Positions 1-8,516 of a stretch of 40,154 bases of DNA are shown here, in pieces. Source of the stretch: Candidatus Methanoperedens sp. BLZ2 (lineage in GTDB: Archaea > Halobacteriota > Methanosarcinia > Methanosarcinales > Methanoperedenaceae). How positions within the stretch are numbered: position 1 is the first letter of the stretch; the number at the start of each line of letters is the position of its first letter. The notes under the pieces are model-generated. The model was not told the origin of the DNA. It searched no databases and saw only the letters and a program-made list of their open reading frames with translations. Both the position numbers and the translations under genes were made by a program. The stretch spans positions 1-40,154 of the forward strand of contig NZ_NTMG01000077.1 in NCBI RefSeq assembly GCF_002487355.1, written 5' to 3'.

Positions 1-116
1 TCATGCTGGATTTTCACCTGCTGGCGACTACGAGCTTGCTCGGCGCGCCTGTGTTCTCCGTGGTTGATTTATGCTGCAATAAAGAATTTGTCAAAAAGCC
101 GCTGACCAGGCGGATT
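1..116. other. Left edge, no supported gene
   Basis: This is the stretch downstream of the cobY stop codon. Open frames here are short or overlap cobY antisense, and none resembles a known protein. It contains a sequence like CCTGTGTTCTCCGTGG, which recalls the 'ACGGA/ACACGG' words of common intergenic repeats. The cobalamin operon may continue past the window edge, but nothing here shows it. Confidence 0.4.
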
Positions 117-734
117 TCATCTTCTATCCTCCAAAAACCTCTCGCAAACTGCAAGGTCTCCAGGCGCGTTAACATTAAGCGCCAGCTCCTCCTCATCCAG
201 GATAAGATTATAATCTTCCTGCTCCTTGCGAATACTTTCGCCATCAAGTATATTTATCCCGCACGGGACAATGAAATCGCTATTCTTATGAAAAACAGTA
301 TCAGGTCTTAAGCCAAGCCTTGTGAATACCTCAAGTTTCATATGAACTGAAAGCGCAGGTGTATTTACTTCGAAATATTTTTCGATTATCCTGTCTATAA
401 GTCCGCTTGTGACAAGAGGAAGGTCAGCCATCATGATGAGTACACGCCCCCTGATACCTGCTTCTTCTACCGCGCCTATCATGTCATGAACAAAACCTGC
501 TCCCTGCATATGAATAATCTCAATTTCATGATAGTCTTTCTTAAAGTCATCAAGCCACTCGTTTGTTCTTTTCACTCTTGGTGATGTGGCCACAATTATG
601 CGTTCGATGTTTTTTGAACCAAGAAGAGCTTCGAGCACATATTGTATCAGTGGTTTCCCGCACAGGAGTGTGAGTGGTTTTTCATCTTTACCAAGGCGCG
701 CCCCCTTACCGCCAGCCATTACAACAGCATCCAT
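117..734 (-). CDS. cobY: Adenosylcobinamide-phosphate guanylyltransferase CobY
   Basis: This 205-residue protein starts with the nucleotidyltransferase signature MAGGKGARLGKDEKPL. That glycine-rich NTP-binding loop is typical of MobA-like and CobY enzymes. CobY is the archaeal, non-orthologous replacement for bacterial CobU: it transfers GMP from GTP to adenosylcobinamide phosphate, giving adenosylcobinamide-GDP for CobS. A later acidic patch (MADLPLV) fits the metal-binding aspartate of the fold. Its ATG lies inside the end of cobS (16 bp overlap), so it is the last gene seen in the cob operon. MobA (molybdenum cofactor) is the main alternative, but the cobalamin neighbours decide against it. 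Confidence 0.92.
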   Translation of the reverse strand: MDAVVMAGGKGARLGKDEKPLTLLCGKPLIQYVLEALLGSKNIERIIVATSPRVKRTNEWLDDFKKDYHEIEIIHMQGAGFVHDMIGAVEEAGIRGRVLIMMADLPLVTSGLIDRIIEKYFEVNTPALSVHMKLEVFTRLGLRPDTVFHKNSDFIVPCGINILDGESIRKEQEDYNLILDEEELALNVNAPGDLAVCERFLEDRR

Positions 735-1489
735 CCGGCACCTCCGATATAAAGCAGGGCTGCAAGTCGCCCGATCTCATTTGCTGCGCCCACTACATCC
801 CCGCTCACACCCCCAAAATGGCGGTTTGCAGTATTAAGAACAAGAAGCCCTGACAATTGCGATACTATGAATGCTCCAATACCCATGACTCCAAGAACAA
901 CAAAACAAACTGCTGCCGAAAAAACAGTCCCGATAATTAAGTCTGACTTCTTTGTATTATCAACGGTCATTGCCCCGAAACCCGCATGCAGCCTCCTGCC
1001 AAAAGCCGCTACAGTGACCATCGATTGCTTGGCGCTTGTTTCTGCCACTATCAATGCATAAGGAAGAAGGAGGAATCTATCTGATTCCTGGATTGAAACA
1101 AGAGATACGAAAACGCCAAGGATCGCTATCATACAAAAAACAATGCCGCCAGTACCAATAGCTGTATCACGCATGGCAGCGATCTTTTTCTCCTTTGTCC
1201 CGTGCGCTGCCAGACCGTCTCCAAAATCAGCAAGCCCGTCAATATGATTGAATCCTGTGAAATAATAGATCGCTATAATAACGAATAAAGAGATTATTAT
1301 GGGTGGAAATATCGAAAATGTTGTCAATGCTATCACAATTAATGCAAAAATAATACCAATAACTGCGCCCACTACCGGGAACAGGTAGATGTGCTTCATT
1401 AGATTTTCGATACCTTCCATGGTTATACCCACAGGTATCGTAGAAAGAAAACCAAAACCGCTTCGGATGGCCGATAGGAACTTCCTCAT
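719..1489 (-). CDS. cobS: Cobalamin synthase CobS (adenosylcobinamide-GDP ribazoletransferase)
   Basis: This 256-residue polytopic membrane protein joins adenosylcobinamide-GDP with alpha-ribazole (phosphate), the step that closes the nucleotide loop of cobamides. The N-terminus FLSTIPVG and the central GFNHIDGLADFGDG stretch are CobS hallmarks; the aspartate-rich GLADFGDG is the conserved catalytic region. Several hydrophobic segments follow, and the length is normal for the family. The start codon overlaps the cobZ stop by 4 bp (ATGA) and the 3' end overlaps cobY by 16 bp, so the three genes are translationally linked. Confidence 0.95.
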   Translation of the reverse strand: MRKFLSAIRSGFGFLSTIPVGITMEGIENLMKHIYLFPVVGAVIGIIFALIVIALTTFSIFPPIIISLFVIIAIYYFTGFNHIDGLADFGDGLAAHGTKEKKIAAMRDTAIGTGGIVFCMIAILGVFVSLVSIQESDRFLLLPYALIVAETSAKQSMVTVAAFGRRLHAGFGAMTVDNTKKSDLIIGTVFSAAVCFVVLGVMGIGAFIVSQLSGLLVLNTANRHFGGVSGDVVGAANEIGRLAALLYIGGAGWMLL

Positions 1490-2103
1490 CCGGCGAAACC
1501 GCCTGCTTTTATATCGGTCGTTGACTTTCTTGCTTTTGTCTTTTTTACTTTCTTTTTTTCATGTTTTGTCCCATCGCCCTTTCCTCTTGAATACATGTTC
1601 GCGGATGCCCCACCTATGAGCCCTGCGACCACATCATCCATGAAAGGTCCAAGTGTTGACAGGATACCGGGTTTTAATTTATCAAATCTTACATATTCAA
1701 AGATCCCCTTGTCTCCGCTGATGTATTTTGCGATACTCATCCCGATCACTTCATCCACAATAAGAAATGTCAGGTCTTTATTGAAGATCTCTTTGCTCAT
1801 GCCCGGAAGTTCTCCTTTCTCCCCGGCTTTTTCAAGAAGCATTCCAGAATATATCAGGATGCACAGGTTGGGATCAGAAAGCGCATGTTTTAATTCTCTT
1901 TTAAATACCTTTTCTGCGATTTCCCTGGTTTCGACTCCGGGATGGGGCACATAAAGTTCCATGGCAGCATTAACGAGAACATTTTCAGAAAGCCCGGCAT
2001 CTTCAAGGACTTTCATGATACCTATCGTATTAGAAGCGTCAATATCAACATCTACGGGCTGGTTTTTTTTCTTTTTTTCATTTTTGATATTTGATAATTT
2101 CAT
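1486..2103 (-). CDS. cobZ: Alpha-ribazole-5'-phosphate phosphatase CobZ
   Basis: This protein of about 205 residues resembles phosphatidylglycerophosphatase A, the fold used by archaeal CobZ. CobZ of Methanosarcina mazei is known to dephosphorylate alpha-ribazole-5'-phosphate and replaces bacterial CobC. The motif LTFLIVDEVIGMSIAKY carries the acidic DE pair, and FMDDVVAGLIGG the second acidic cluster. I place the start at the ATG at 2103 because a GGAG ribosome site sits just upstream of it; an in-frame TTG at 2118 overlaps that site. A lysine-rich stretch near the N-terminus (NEKKKKN) and another at the C-terminus look poorly conserved. It sits between cbiB and cobS in the operon. Confidence 0.9.
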   Translation of the reverse strand: MKLSNIKNEKKKKNQPVDVDIDASNTIGIMKVLEDAGLSENVLVNAAMELYVPHPGVETREIAEKVFKRELKHALSDPNLCILIYSGMLLEKAGEKGELPGMSKEIFNKDLTFLIVDEVIGMSIAKYISGDKGIFEYVRFDKLKPGILSTLGPFMDDVVAGLIGGASANMYSRGKGDGTKHEKKKVKKTKARKSTTDIKAGGFAG

Positions 2104-2119
2104 AAGTTTCTCCTGCAAT

Positions 2120-3034
2120 TCAAAATAGGACTAATGGAATCTTTCCTATTAAAAATATTACTCCAATAACAATTAAAGAGGAAAAACCTACTAAAAACAC
2201 TGCTTTTTTTATATGTATTGCTCCCGGATGCTGATATTTATCCCCCAATACATGATATCCAACTTTTTCAAGACGTACATTAAGTGCGCCTGAGACAGCG
2301 GACATCGACCATCCCGAATTGGGCGAGGCAGTTTTATTATGGTCACTGATGCAAGTTTTTAGAGCATCAATCGGTTTGCCGAAGAAAATTGATGATATAA
2401 AGATAATTGGAAGTGACATTCTCGCAGGAACGAAATTTACAATATCATCAATCTTTGCCGCTGCATACCCAAGCTCCTTGAAGGGCTCTTTCTTATACCC
2501 AACCATGGAATCAAGCGTATTTATCATGCGGTAAGTAAGTGCACCCGGAAGACCGAAAACCAGGAAATAGAATAAAGGCGATAAAACCCCGTCAACAAAG
2601 CTCTCTGCTAATGATTCAATTACAGCTGATGCCGATTGATGCGCGCTGAGGTTTGATGTATCCCTGCCCACAAAAGTTTTCAGGTCACTTCTTACTTTTT
2701 CTATCTTTCCTGAATCAAGGTCCGCTTGTATCCCGATTGCAGAAACAAGCAGCATGCGAATGGAAAAGCTGGATTTCAGGAAATATGCCGTAATTACCAA
2801 TCCGGATATCCCCGTCCCTATCAATTTAAGGGAGCTTGCCAGTAAAACCGTTATCCCTGTACAAAAAATCATCATCAGTAAACCATACATTTTCCTGTAA
2901 TGGTGCGGGGCGGCGCCCACGAACAGGTTGATAAGTTTTCCCATCCATACGACAGGATGAAAAGACGAAGGCATCTCCCCGAATATAATATCAAAAAGAA
3001 TCGCAAGAAGTAAAACCTGTATCTGGAAATCCAT
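2120..3034 (-). CDS. cbiB: Adenosylcobinamide-phosphate synthase CbiB
   Basis: This 304-residue integral membrane protein attaches aminopropanol phosphate, the product of CobD, to adenosylcobyric acid. Family features visible are the N-terminal FGEMPSSFHPVVWMGKLI block (HPV.WMG), the FVGRDTSNL motif (VGRDT), the DSMVGYK block and the C-terminal SGALNVRLEK region. Length matches the CbiB/CobD family. It overlaps the last base of the cobD stop codon and lies 16 bp upstream of the cobZ ATG, consistent with one transcript. Symbols differ between organisms: this is Salmonella CbiB, equal to Pseudomonas CobD. Confidence 0.95.
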   Translation of the reverse strand: MDFQIQVLLLAILFDIIFGEMPSSFHPVVWMGKLINLFVGAAPHHYRKMYGLLMMIFCTGITVLLASSLKLIGTGISGLVITAYFLKSSFSIRMLLVSAIGIQADLDSGKIEKVRSDLKTFVGRDTSNLSAHQSASAVIESLAESFVDGVLSPLFYFLVFGLPGALTYRMINTLDSMVGYKKEPFKELGYAAAKIDDIVNFVPARMSLPIIFISSIFFGKPIDALKTCISDHNKTASPNSGWSMSAVSGALNVRLEKVGYHVLGDKYQHPGAIHIKKAVFLVGFSSLIVIGVIFLIGKIPLVLF

Positions 3035-4497
3035 TATAAAACAGGCTCCATCACATGTTTCCAGACGTCTTTTATTTTCTTGCAGCTCATCAACTCTTTT
3101 AGCACTTTTTCCGCAATGTGCCCCTGGTGTATGAGGTTGCAGCCTGCGCAGCTCCAGACCGTTCCGCCTGTTGACCTGTGAATAAGTTCCCCTCCTGTCC
3201 TGGTATTTTCACACGGGTAAAAGGGACAGAAACAGAATGTGCAATCCTGTCCTTCAAAGTGGCACGGGTAATATTCACAGTCTATCCTGCTCCTTGCTGC
3301 AACTCCCCGGTCAAGTGCTTTACCGATCTCTTTTTCTGCAAGTTCACTTCCCCATTCTTTTATAACGCTTAAGAATCCTGCGATCAACCTGCGGTTCTCG
3401 TTTCTCTTTCGCACAGCCACACGGATGTGATTTTCAAGATTAAAAGATGCACAATCACGAATGATGATGCCATGTCTTAACATACGCCCTGTCAGGTCAG
3501 CAGAACTTAAACCGAACTCTCTCAAATCTATGAGGATAAAATTCGTATCGCTGGGGTATGGTTTAAAGCCCCTGACACCAGCCAGTTTTGAAGTCAGCCA
3601 TTTACGTTCTTTCTTTAATAATTCAAGTGACCTGTTGATATAATCCTGATTACACTTGAGAAGATTTTCACCAACTGCTGCGGCAATTGAATTCATGTTC
3701 CAGTGAAGACGGGATTTATTCATGAGATCTGCTAAAACAGGTGATGCAACAGCAAAACCGATCCTTAACCCCGGGATTGCGAATGTTTTTGTAAGGGAGC
3801 GCAAAACGATCACAAAATCGTTACATGCTGCGACATCTGCAATACTTTCGCGTGGATCGGAAAGTTCAATGAATGCCTCATCCACAAATAAAAAAACCTC
3901 AGCACAGCTGCATTTTTCAGCAAACAAACGGACTTGTTTCCGGTCCAGGAGCTTTCCTGTGGGATTATTCGGATTGCACAGGAAAACAGCTTTACAATTG
4001 TCAATATCAGTGTTTAAAATATCATCATAATTGACATTTTCAATACGCGCTCCCAGGAGGCGGCACTGGAATTCATACTCCGAGAAAGTGGGGGCCGGAA
4101 TAATTACCTTATCCTCCGGCTCAATAACCGTTTCTGCAAAAAGGCGGATCAGTTCTGACGAGCCATTTCCAGGAACGATATTTTCGGAGGATACCTTAAG
4201 ATAATCAGCCGCAGCTTTTTTAAAACCCGGATATCTGTTATCCGGATAATTGTTTATGTCCTTGCAGGCGGCTGATAATATCGATCTTAATTTTGGCGGC
4301 TCCAGCGGATTGATGTTAACACTGAAATCGAGCAGCTCTTGCGTAGTCTTTCCTGCTGTCCGGGCACTTTCCGATAATCTTGCGCCGTGAATGCATGGTA
4401 CAAGGCCAAACACATTTTTCCTGACTCTGTTATTAAGGGGCACAATCCCTTTTTTGTTTGAAGGGAATATTAAAGTGCTGGAAGAAACTTCTATCAA
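3034..4497 (-). CDS. cobD: Threonine-phosphate decarboxylase CobD with Cys-rich C-terminal domain
   Basis: Residues of about 30-390 form a fold-type I PLP enzyme like histidinol-phosphate aminotransferase. They contain CNPNNPTG, FVDEAFIEL and the PLP-lysine block RSLTKTFAIPGLRIG, as in CobD, which makes (R)-1-amino-2-propanol phosphate from threonine phosphate. About the last 90 residues are a separate cysteine-rich domain (CEYYPC, CTFCFCPFYPC, CAGC, then a histidine). The Methanosarcina mazei protein MM2060 has such a tail with a putative metal-binding motif and is reported to act also as an L-threonine kinase, so bifunctionality is likely here. The start is uncertain: TTG at 4497 follows a TATA-like CTATAAG at about 4536-4542, but an in-frame GTG near 4413 sits closer to the conserved CIHG start. 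First gene of the cob operon. Confidence 0.93.
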   Translation of the reverse strand: MIEVSSSTLIFPSNKKGIVPLNNRVRKNVFGLVPCIHGARLSESARTAGKTTQELLDFSVNINPLEPPKLRSILSAACKDINNYPDNRYPGFKKAAADYLKVSSENIVPGNGSSELIRLFAETVIEPEDKVIIPAPTFSEYEFQCRLLGARIENVNYDDILNTDIDNCKAVFLCNPNNPTGKLLDRKQVRLFAEKCSCAEVFLFVDEAFIELSDPRESIADVAACNDFVIVLRSLTKTFAIPGLRIGFAVASPVLADLMNKSRLHWNMNSIAAAVGENLLKCNQDYINRSLELLKKERKWLTSKLAGVRGFKPYPSDTNFILIDLREFGLSSADLTGRMLRHGIIIRDCASFNLENHIRVAVRKRNENRRLIAGFLSVIKEWGSELAEKEIGKALDRGVAARSRIDCEYYPCHFEGQDCTFCFCPFYPCENTRTGGELIHRSTGGTVWSCAGCNLIHQGHIAEKVLKELMSCKKIKDVWKHVMEPVL

Positions 4498-4776
4498 ATA
4501 ACCGCATTATTTAAAATATTTCCATAAATTACACTTATAGATACTGCTTTATTCATTTTCAAATTGTTTAACTATTCTATGACAATTGTTTTTTATTCAT
4601 GTAATTATAATTTTACTCCACCTGAATCGGTTTTTTCAACGGCTGAAATACCACTATGTATGGAATCATTTTATTAAAACAATAGGCTTTGCCACAGTTT
4701 TCACAACAACATTTATATACTATGATGCATGATTGTACTACAAGACAACAAAACGTTGTCGGGGTATGAATAAAAT
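4498..4776. promoter_or_regulatory. Divergent promoter region between cobD and MC1
   Basis: The gap holds outward promoters for both flanking genes. For MC1, TTTATATA at 4712-4719 is a near-consensus archaeal TATA box, which predicts a transcript start near 4740-4745 and a leader of roughly 30 bases. For the cob operon, a TATA-like CTATAAG reads leftward at about 4536-4542. No small gene is seen between them. Confidence 0.6.
4744..4760 (+). promoter_or_regulatory. 6-bp inverted repeat at the MC1 transcript start
   Basis: GACAAC and GTTGTC are separated by 5 bases (AAAAC). The repeat lies about 25-40 bp after the TATA box, at the expected transcript start, and ends 16 bp before the MC1 ATG. 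It could be an operator or a leader hairpin. Its function is inferred from position only. Confidence 0.4.
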
Positions 4777-5067
4777 ATGGCAGAAATAAGAAATTTTGTA
4801 TTAAGGGAAAAGAATGGTAAAGAGACTGGAGTATTTACCGGTCACCAGCCGCGCCAGGCAGCATTAAAGGCAGCCAACCGCAGCAAAGGAACAAAATCAA
4901 AACCAGTTGAATTGAGATTAAGGGAGAGAGGAACAAAGAAGATCCACATCTACAAAGGATGGACAGAAGTCGTTGCTGCTCCAAAGAACAAACCAAAATG
5001 GATGCCAGCAAAGATCAACAAGCCCAATGTAAAGAAAACAGGCGTTGAACTTCTGGATAAAGTTTAA
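4777..5067 (+). CDS. Chromosomal protein MC1
   Basis: This 96-residue, very basic protein matches methanogen chromosomal protein MC1 through its whole length. It starts with EIRNFVLREKNGKE, continues GVFTGHQPRQAALKAANR and has the tryptophan-containing KIHIYKGW and KPKWMPAKI segments. MC1 is a monomeric, non-histone architectural protein that binds and sharply bends DNA, and it is abundant in Methanosarcinales and haloarchaea. Strong TATA, short leader and a downstream T-run suggest a highly expressed monocistronic gene. An inverted repeat near the predicted transcript start might allow self-control. Confidence 0.96.
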   Translation: MAEIRNFVLREKNGKETGVFTGHQPRQAALKAANRSKGTKSKPVELRLRERGTKKIHIYKGWTEVVAAPKNKPKWMPAKINKPNVKKTGVELLDKV

Positions 5068-5075
5068 ATAATAAT

Positions 5076-5098
5076 TTTTTTCTTTTTTCTTTTTTTTA
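5076..5098 (+). terminator. T-rich terminator after MC1
   Basis: Immediately after the MC1 stop the sequence is almost entirely T in three runs of 6 to 8 bases interrupted by single C bases. Oligo-T tracts are the usual intrinsic termination signal in archaea. Confidence 0.7.
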
Positions 5099-5265
5099 TC
5101 AATATCTGTAGATATCTATTCAAAAATTCCAGAATTTGATTTTTCTTGCAGATTGTGCCAAAACTGGAAGAGCAGGCTTTAATTTGCTTGTTTTGAGTTC
5201 ATTATTCTATTCTTTTCTGGCTTGCTGTGACTCACAATAGGGAAACAAAATTGTTAGTATCCAGG

Positions 5266-5285
5266 CGAACAATATTTATAGTTCG
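5266..5285 (+). promoter_or_regulatory. TATA box enclosed by a CGAAC/GTTCG inverted repeat
   Basis: CGAAC (5266-5270) and GTTCG (5281-5285) flank AATATTTATA, the TATA element of the HdrD-like gene. A protein bound to this repeat would cover the TATA box and block TBP, the usual archaeal repression geometry. The following GGAG sits about 8 bases before the ATG at 5305. Confidence 0.5.
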
Positions 5286-5304
5286 GCTAATATAGGAGAA
5301 TAAT

Positions 5305-6663
5305 ATGACAAAAAATAAACCAGCAATTTCTCTTCAAAATTTTACCCCCACTCAACTGATGGAATACGATGCCTGCACAAGATGCGGCGAATGCGTCAAG
5401 TATTGCCCGACCTATGATGGAAGAAATAAAGACCAGGCTATCGAACCCAGGGATAAAATATTGCGATGGAGGGAGTACGTAACAAGGAGCTATGGCTGGA
5501 AGGCAAAACTTTTCGGACCTGCAAAGATACCGGATGAAGAATTGAAAAAATATGCCGACGATCTGTATAACTGTACAGTATGCGGTATGTGCGGCACAGT
5601 GTGTTGTGCCGGAATTGACACTGTCGAACTATGGGAAGCAAATCGTGCAAACCTTGTAAAGCGCGGATTTGGTCCTTATGGTAAGCAGAGCCTGTTCCCC
5701 AGGTTGATCGGGGAAGGACACAATCCGTATATGAAGCAGCAAAAAGACCGCCTCGCCTGGATGACGCCTGATATCAGGATAGCCGAGAAATCCGACATTG
5801 CATATTTCATCGGCTGCACTGCAGGATACAACCAGCAGGTGCTCTGTATCAGCACTGCAAGAATCCTGAATAAACTCAATGTACCGTTCATGGTTCTCGG
5901 AGAAGATGAATGGTGCTGCTCTTCAGCACTTATAAGGACCGGACAGCAGCATCTTGATGATGTTCCGAAAAAGGCTGCTTTACATAATATTGAGGCATTG
6001 AAAGCACGCGGCGCAAAAAGGGTAATATTCGCGTGCGCAGGATGTTTCAGGGCTTCAAAAATAGACTGGCCTCGCGCCTATGGGAAGCCGCTGCCTTTTG
6101 AGTCGATCCATATGTCGCAGTTCCTCGCAGAACAGCTTGATGCCGGGAAGATTAAATGGGAAAAGAGTTTTAATAAAACCGTAACTTATCACGACCCATG
6201 CCACCTGGGAAGACATGTCGGCATATTTGAGGAGCCAAGAAAGGTCCTGAAAAGCATACCCGGTCTTGAGCTTATCGAAATGGAAAGGAATCGCAAAGAA
6301 CAGAGATGCTGCGGTGCAGGCGGAGGCGTGAAAGCCGGTATCCCGGACCTTGCACTTGCTGTTGCTAAAGACCGGATGAAGGATGCCAGGGCCACTGGTG
6401 CCCAGGTATTGATCAGCACATGCCCTTTTTGCAGGCGCAACCTGCTTGACGGAAGGGACGAACTGAAGATGGAAATAGGCGTGGACGACCTTGTGGTTCT
6501 TACTGCAAACCTGATGGGTCTTTCCACAGACGTTAAACCACCTTTACCGGGTGCGCCAAAAGAGAGCATCAGCGACATATTCAGGACTCAGACCATACCG
6601 CCCAAACCCCCGGCGGAACCGAAGAAAGAAGCCCAAAAGGAAACATCCAGGGATACGAAATAA
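5305..6663 (+). CDS. HdrD-like (Fe-S) oxidoreductase with two CCG domains
   Basis: This 452-residue soluble protein begins with two [4Fe-4S] ferredoxin motifs: [12 protein letters not shown] (Cys 24, 27, 30, 34) and [11 protein letters not shown] (from Cys 90). Two cysteine-rich CCG domains follow, the first with GCTAGY, WCC and CAGC, the second with [16 protein letters not shown] and CPFC. This is the architecture of HdrD, the catalytic subunit of membrane heterodisulfide reductase, and of related GlpC/LldE proteins. There is no neighbouring hdrE cytochrome gene and no membrane segment, so it is probably a paralogue receiving electrons from another partner. The proline- and lysine-rich C-terminal 40 residues look disordered. 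It is transcribed alone from a promoter with a candidate operator. Confidence 0.88.
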   Translation: MTKNKPAISLQNFTPTQLMEYDACTRCGECVKYCPTYDGRNKDQAIEPRDKILRWREYVTRSYGWKAKLFGPAKIPDEELKKYADDLYNCTVCGMCGTVCCAGIDTVELWEANRANLVKRGFGPYGKQSLFPRLIGEGHNPYMKQQKDRLAWMTPDIRIAEKSDIAYFIGCTAGYNQQVLCISTARILNKLNVPFMVLGEDEWCCSSALIRTGQQHLDDVPKKAALHNIEALKARGAKRVIFACAGCFRASKIDWPRAYGKPLPFESIHMSQFLAEQLDAGKIKWEKSFNKTVTYHDPCHLGRHVGIFEEPRKVLKSIPGLELIEMERNRKEQRCCGAGGGVKAGIPDLALAVAKDRMKDARATGAQVLISTCPFCRRNLLDGRDELKMEIGVDDLVVLTANLMGLSTDVKPPLPGAPKESISDIFRTQTIPPKPPAEPKKEAQKETSRDTK

Positions 6664-6696
6664 AGAGTGTGTTTGTGCTCCATCGATTGCAATGAG

Positions 6697-6727
6697 CTGT
6701 GGGATTACAGCAATCCCTCAGTTTTTT
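6697..6727 (+). terminator. Hairpin plus T-run terminator
   Basis: CTG-T-GGGATT, a 5-base loop (ACAGC), then AATCCC-T-CAG form a 9-bp stem with one mismatch, followed directly by six T. It looks like a bacterial-type intrinsic terminator for the HdrD-like gene and lies between two convergent genes. Confidence 0.65.
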
Positions 6728-6753
6728 GTTAATATAGGTCGGCAAAAATAAAT

Positions 6754-6939
6754 TCACTTATCCGGAATTTCTGCCAGCTTCAATCCTGCCAGTCCCATTA
6801 TAATAATAAAAAGCAGCAATGAAGCCGTATATCCGAATCCTGCCGATGTTTTCAGCAATATTTTTGATGCCGCGATCAAAATAATAAAAATCACAACTGA
6901 CCCAAGCGCCAGTGTGATCTCCAGAGATTTTTTATTCAT
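6754..6939 (-). CDS. Small two-helix membrane protein
   Basis: This 61-residue protein has two clear hydrophobic segments, about residues 8-29 and 37-54, separated by a short polar turn, with a basic N-terminus (MNKKSLE). I do not recognise the family. Its ATG overlaps the serA stop codon by 4 bp (ATGA), so it is translationally coupled to serA, and downstream it converges on the HdrD-like gene. Nothing in it hints at an enzyme; the linkage to serA may only reflect a shared promoter. Confidence 0.7.
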   Translation of the reverse strand: MNKKSLEITLALGSVVIFIILIAASKILLKTSAGFGYTASLLLFIIIMGLAGLKLAEIPDK

Positions 6940-8516
6940 AACACCACAAGTTTTGCATCAATTATGCCGGAAACGGCTTTGATATCATCCAGTATCGCTT
7001 CATCTACTTCGCTATCGATGTTCAGTACCATAATAGCTTCACCTCCCGCTGTTATCCGGCCAACCTGCATTCCTGCTATATTGATATTGTTCTTTCCAAG
7101 TATGATGCAGCACGGCCCGATGATGTTGGGATGGTCTTTGTGTCTTGCAACTATCATATATTTTGAAGGAACAACATCGATCCGGTATTCGTCGATCTGC
7201 ACTATACGCGACTCTTTTCCAACGATGGTGCCGCTTACAATTTTTTCTTCTCCTTTCTTCGTCAATTTCACTGCGATCTGGCTGGAATATCCCTGGTTCG
7301 TCTTGGATTTGCTTTCTATTATCTTGATCTTTCGCTCTTTTGCTATGATCGGGGCATTTACGTAATTGACCCCGGGACCAAGAACAGGTTCAAGCAGGCC
7401 CTTTAATACTGCAAGTGTTAAAGGTGCCACATTATGCTCTGCGATTTCACCGCAGTATGAAATTTCTACTTTTTCATAATTGCTCCCTATAAGATACATA
7501 CAGAGCTTTCCGATTTTCTCTGCAAGAGGGAAATAAGGCTCAAGAACCTGCATGGCATCGGGTTTTATATATGGCATGTTGATGGCGTTTTTCACAGGGA
7601 GGCCTTTTAAGGAATTGACTATCTGCTCGGCAACAGAGATGGCAACATTGATCTGAGCTTCTTCTGTGGATGCTCCAAGGTGCGGCGTCATAATAACACG
7701 GTCAAGTTCGATAAGAGGGCTGTCAAAAGGCGGCTCTGTCACGAAAACATCGATCGCTGCACCGCTTACGATGCCTTCTTTTACTGCTTTTGCAAGCGCT
7801 TCTTCATTAATGATGCCTCCCCTTGCGCAGTTTATAATTCGAGCCCCCTTCTTCATAACAGCGAAATCCTTTGTGCTGATAAGATCTTTTGTTTCTTTTG
7901 TGAGGGGGGTATGTACAGTAATATAATCTGCCCGTTTAACAATGTCTATGACGGTTGTAAGCTCAACACCAAGTTCATTAGCCCTCTCAGGAGATATGAA
8001 AGGGTCATAAGCTAATATATTCATCTCCATTCCCTGGGCGCGTTTTGCGACTTCTGCACCGATCCTTCCAAGTCCCACAACCCCGAGTGTTTTTCCCCTG
8101 ACCTCAACACCCATGAATTTTTTCCGGTCCCATTTCTTGCCTTTCAGGGATGCATTTGCCTGCGGGATGTTCCTTGACATTGCCATCATCATGGCTATTG
8201 TATGCTCAGCTGCTGAAATGGTATTGCCTTCCGGCGCATTAATTACTATTATTCCCCGTTCTGTGGCTGCATTAACATCAATATTATCCACACCGACTCC
8301 AGCCCTGCCTATGATTTTTAATTTTTTGCCGGCATTTATGACATCTTTTGTAACTTGCGTTTCACTTCGGACAATGAGGGCTTCATAATTACCGATCTTT
8401 GCGATCAGTTCATCGGGCTTAAGGCCAGTTGCAATATCAACATCAAATTCTTTTTTTAATATCTCGACACCCTGGTCGGATATGGGGTCGCTTACAAGTA
8501 TCTTCAAGATTATCAC
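6936..8516 (-). CDS. serA: D-3-phosphoglycerate dehydrogenase SerA
   Basis: This 526-residue enzyme catalyses the NAD-dependent first step of serine synthesis. The N-terminal substrate and Rossmann domains show GRAGVGVDNID, TLGVVGLGRIGAEVAKR (nucleotide loop), NCARGGIINEEAL (catalytic Arg region) and MTPHLGAST (catalytic His). After about residue 310 come the intervening ASB-type domain and a C-terminal ACT domain (HPNIIGPCCIILGKNNINIA), as in long-form archaeal and type I bacterial SerA, where these bind serine or other effectors. ATG at 8516 is chosen, but an in-frame TTG at 8507 begins closer to the usual family start. The predicted leader is almost absent, and a perfect inverted repeat sits between the TATA box and the start. 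Confidence 0.96.
   Translation of the reverse strand: MIILKILVSDPISDQGVEILKKEFDVDIATGLKPDELIAKIGNYEALIVRSETQVTKDVINAGKKLKIIGRAGVGVDNIDVNAATERGIIVINAPEGNTISAAEHTIAMMMAMSRNIPQANASLKGKKWDRKKFMGVEVRGKTLGVVGLGRIGAEVAKRAQGMEMNILAYDPFISPERANELGVELTTVIDIVKRADYITVHTPLTKETKDLISTKDFAVMKKGARIINCARGGIINEEALAKAVKEGIVSGAAIDVFVTEPPFDSPLIELDRVIMTPHLGASTEEAQINVAISVAEQIVNSLKGLPVKNAINMPYIKPDAMQVLEPYFPLAEKIGKLCMYLIGSNYEKVEISYCGEIAEHNVAPLTLAVLKGLLEPVLGPGVNYVNAPIIAKERKIKIIESKSKTNQGYSSQIAVKLTKKGEEKIVSGTIVGKESRIVQIDEYRIDVVPSKYMIVARHKDHPNIIGPCCIILGKNNINIAGMQVGRITAGGEAIMVLNIDSEVDEAILDDIKAVSGIIDAKLVVL

Noticed and set aside
3-311. Plus-strand open frame of 102 codons at the left edge
   Set aside because: It runs antisense through the end of cobY and has no protein-like features.
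4498-4776. A cobalamin riboswitch upstream of the cob operon
   Set aside because: No B12-box-like sequence is seen and this riboswitch class is not expected in archaea.
5305-6663. Calling the gene true hdrD
   Set aside because: No hdrE cytochrome partner is adjacent and the C-terminal tail is unusual; HdrD-like is safer.
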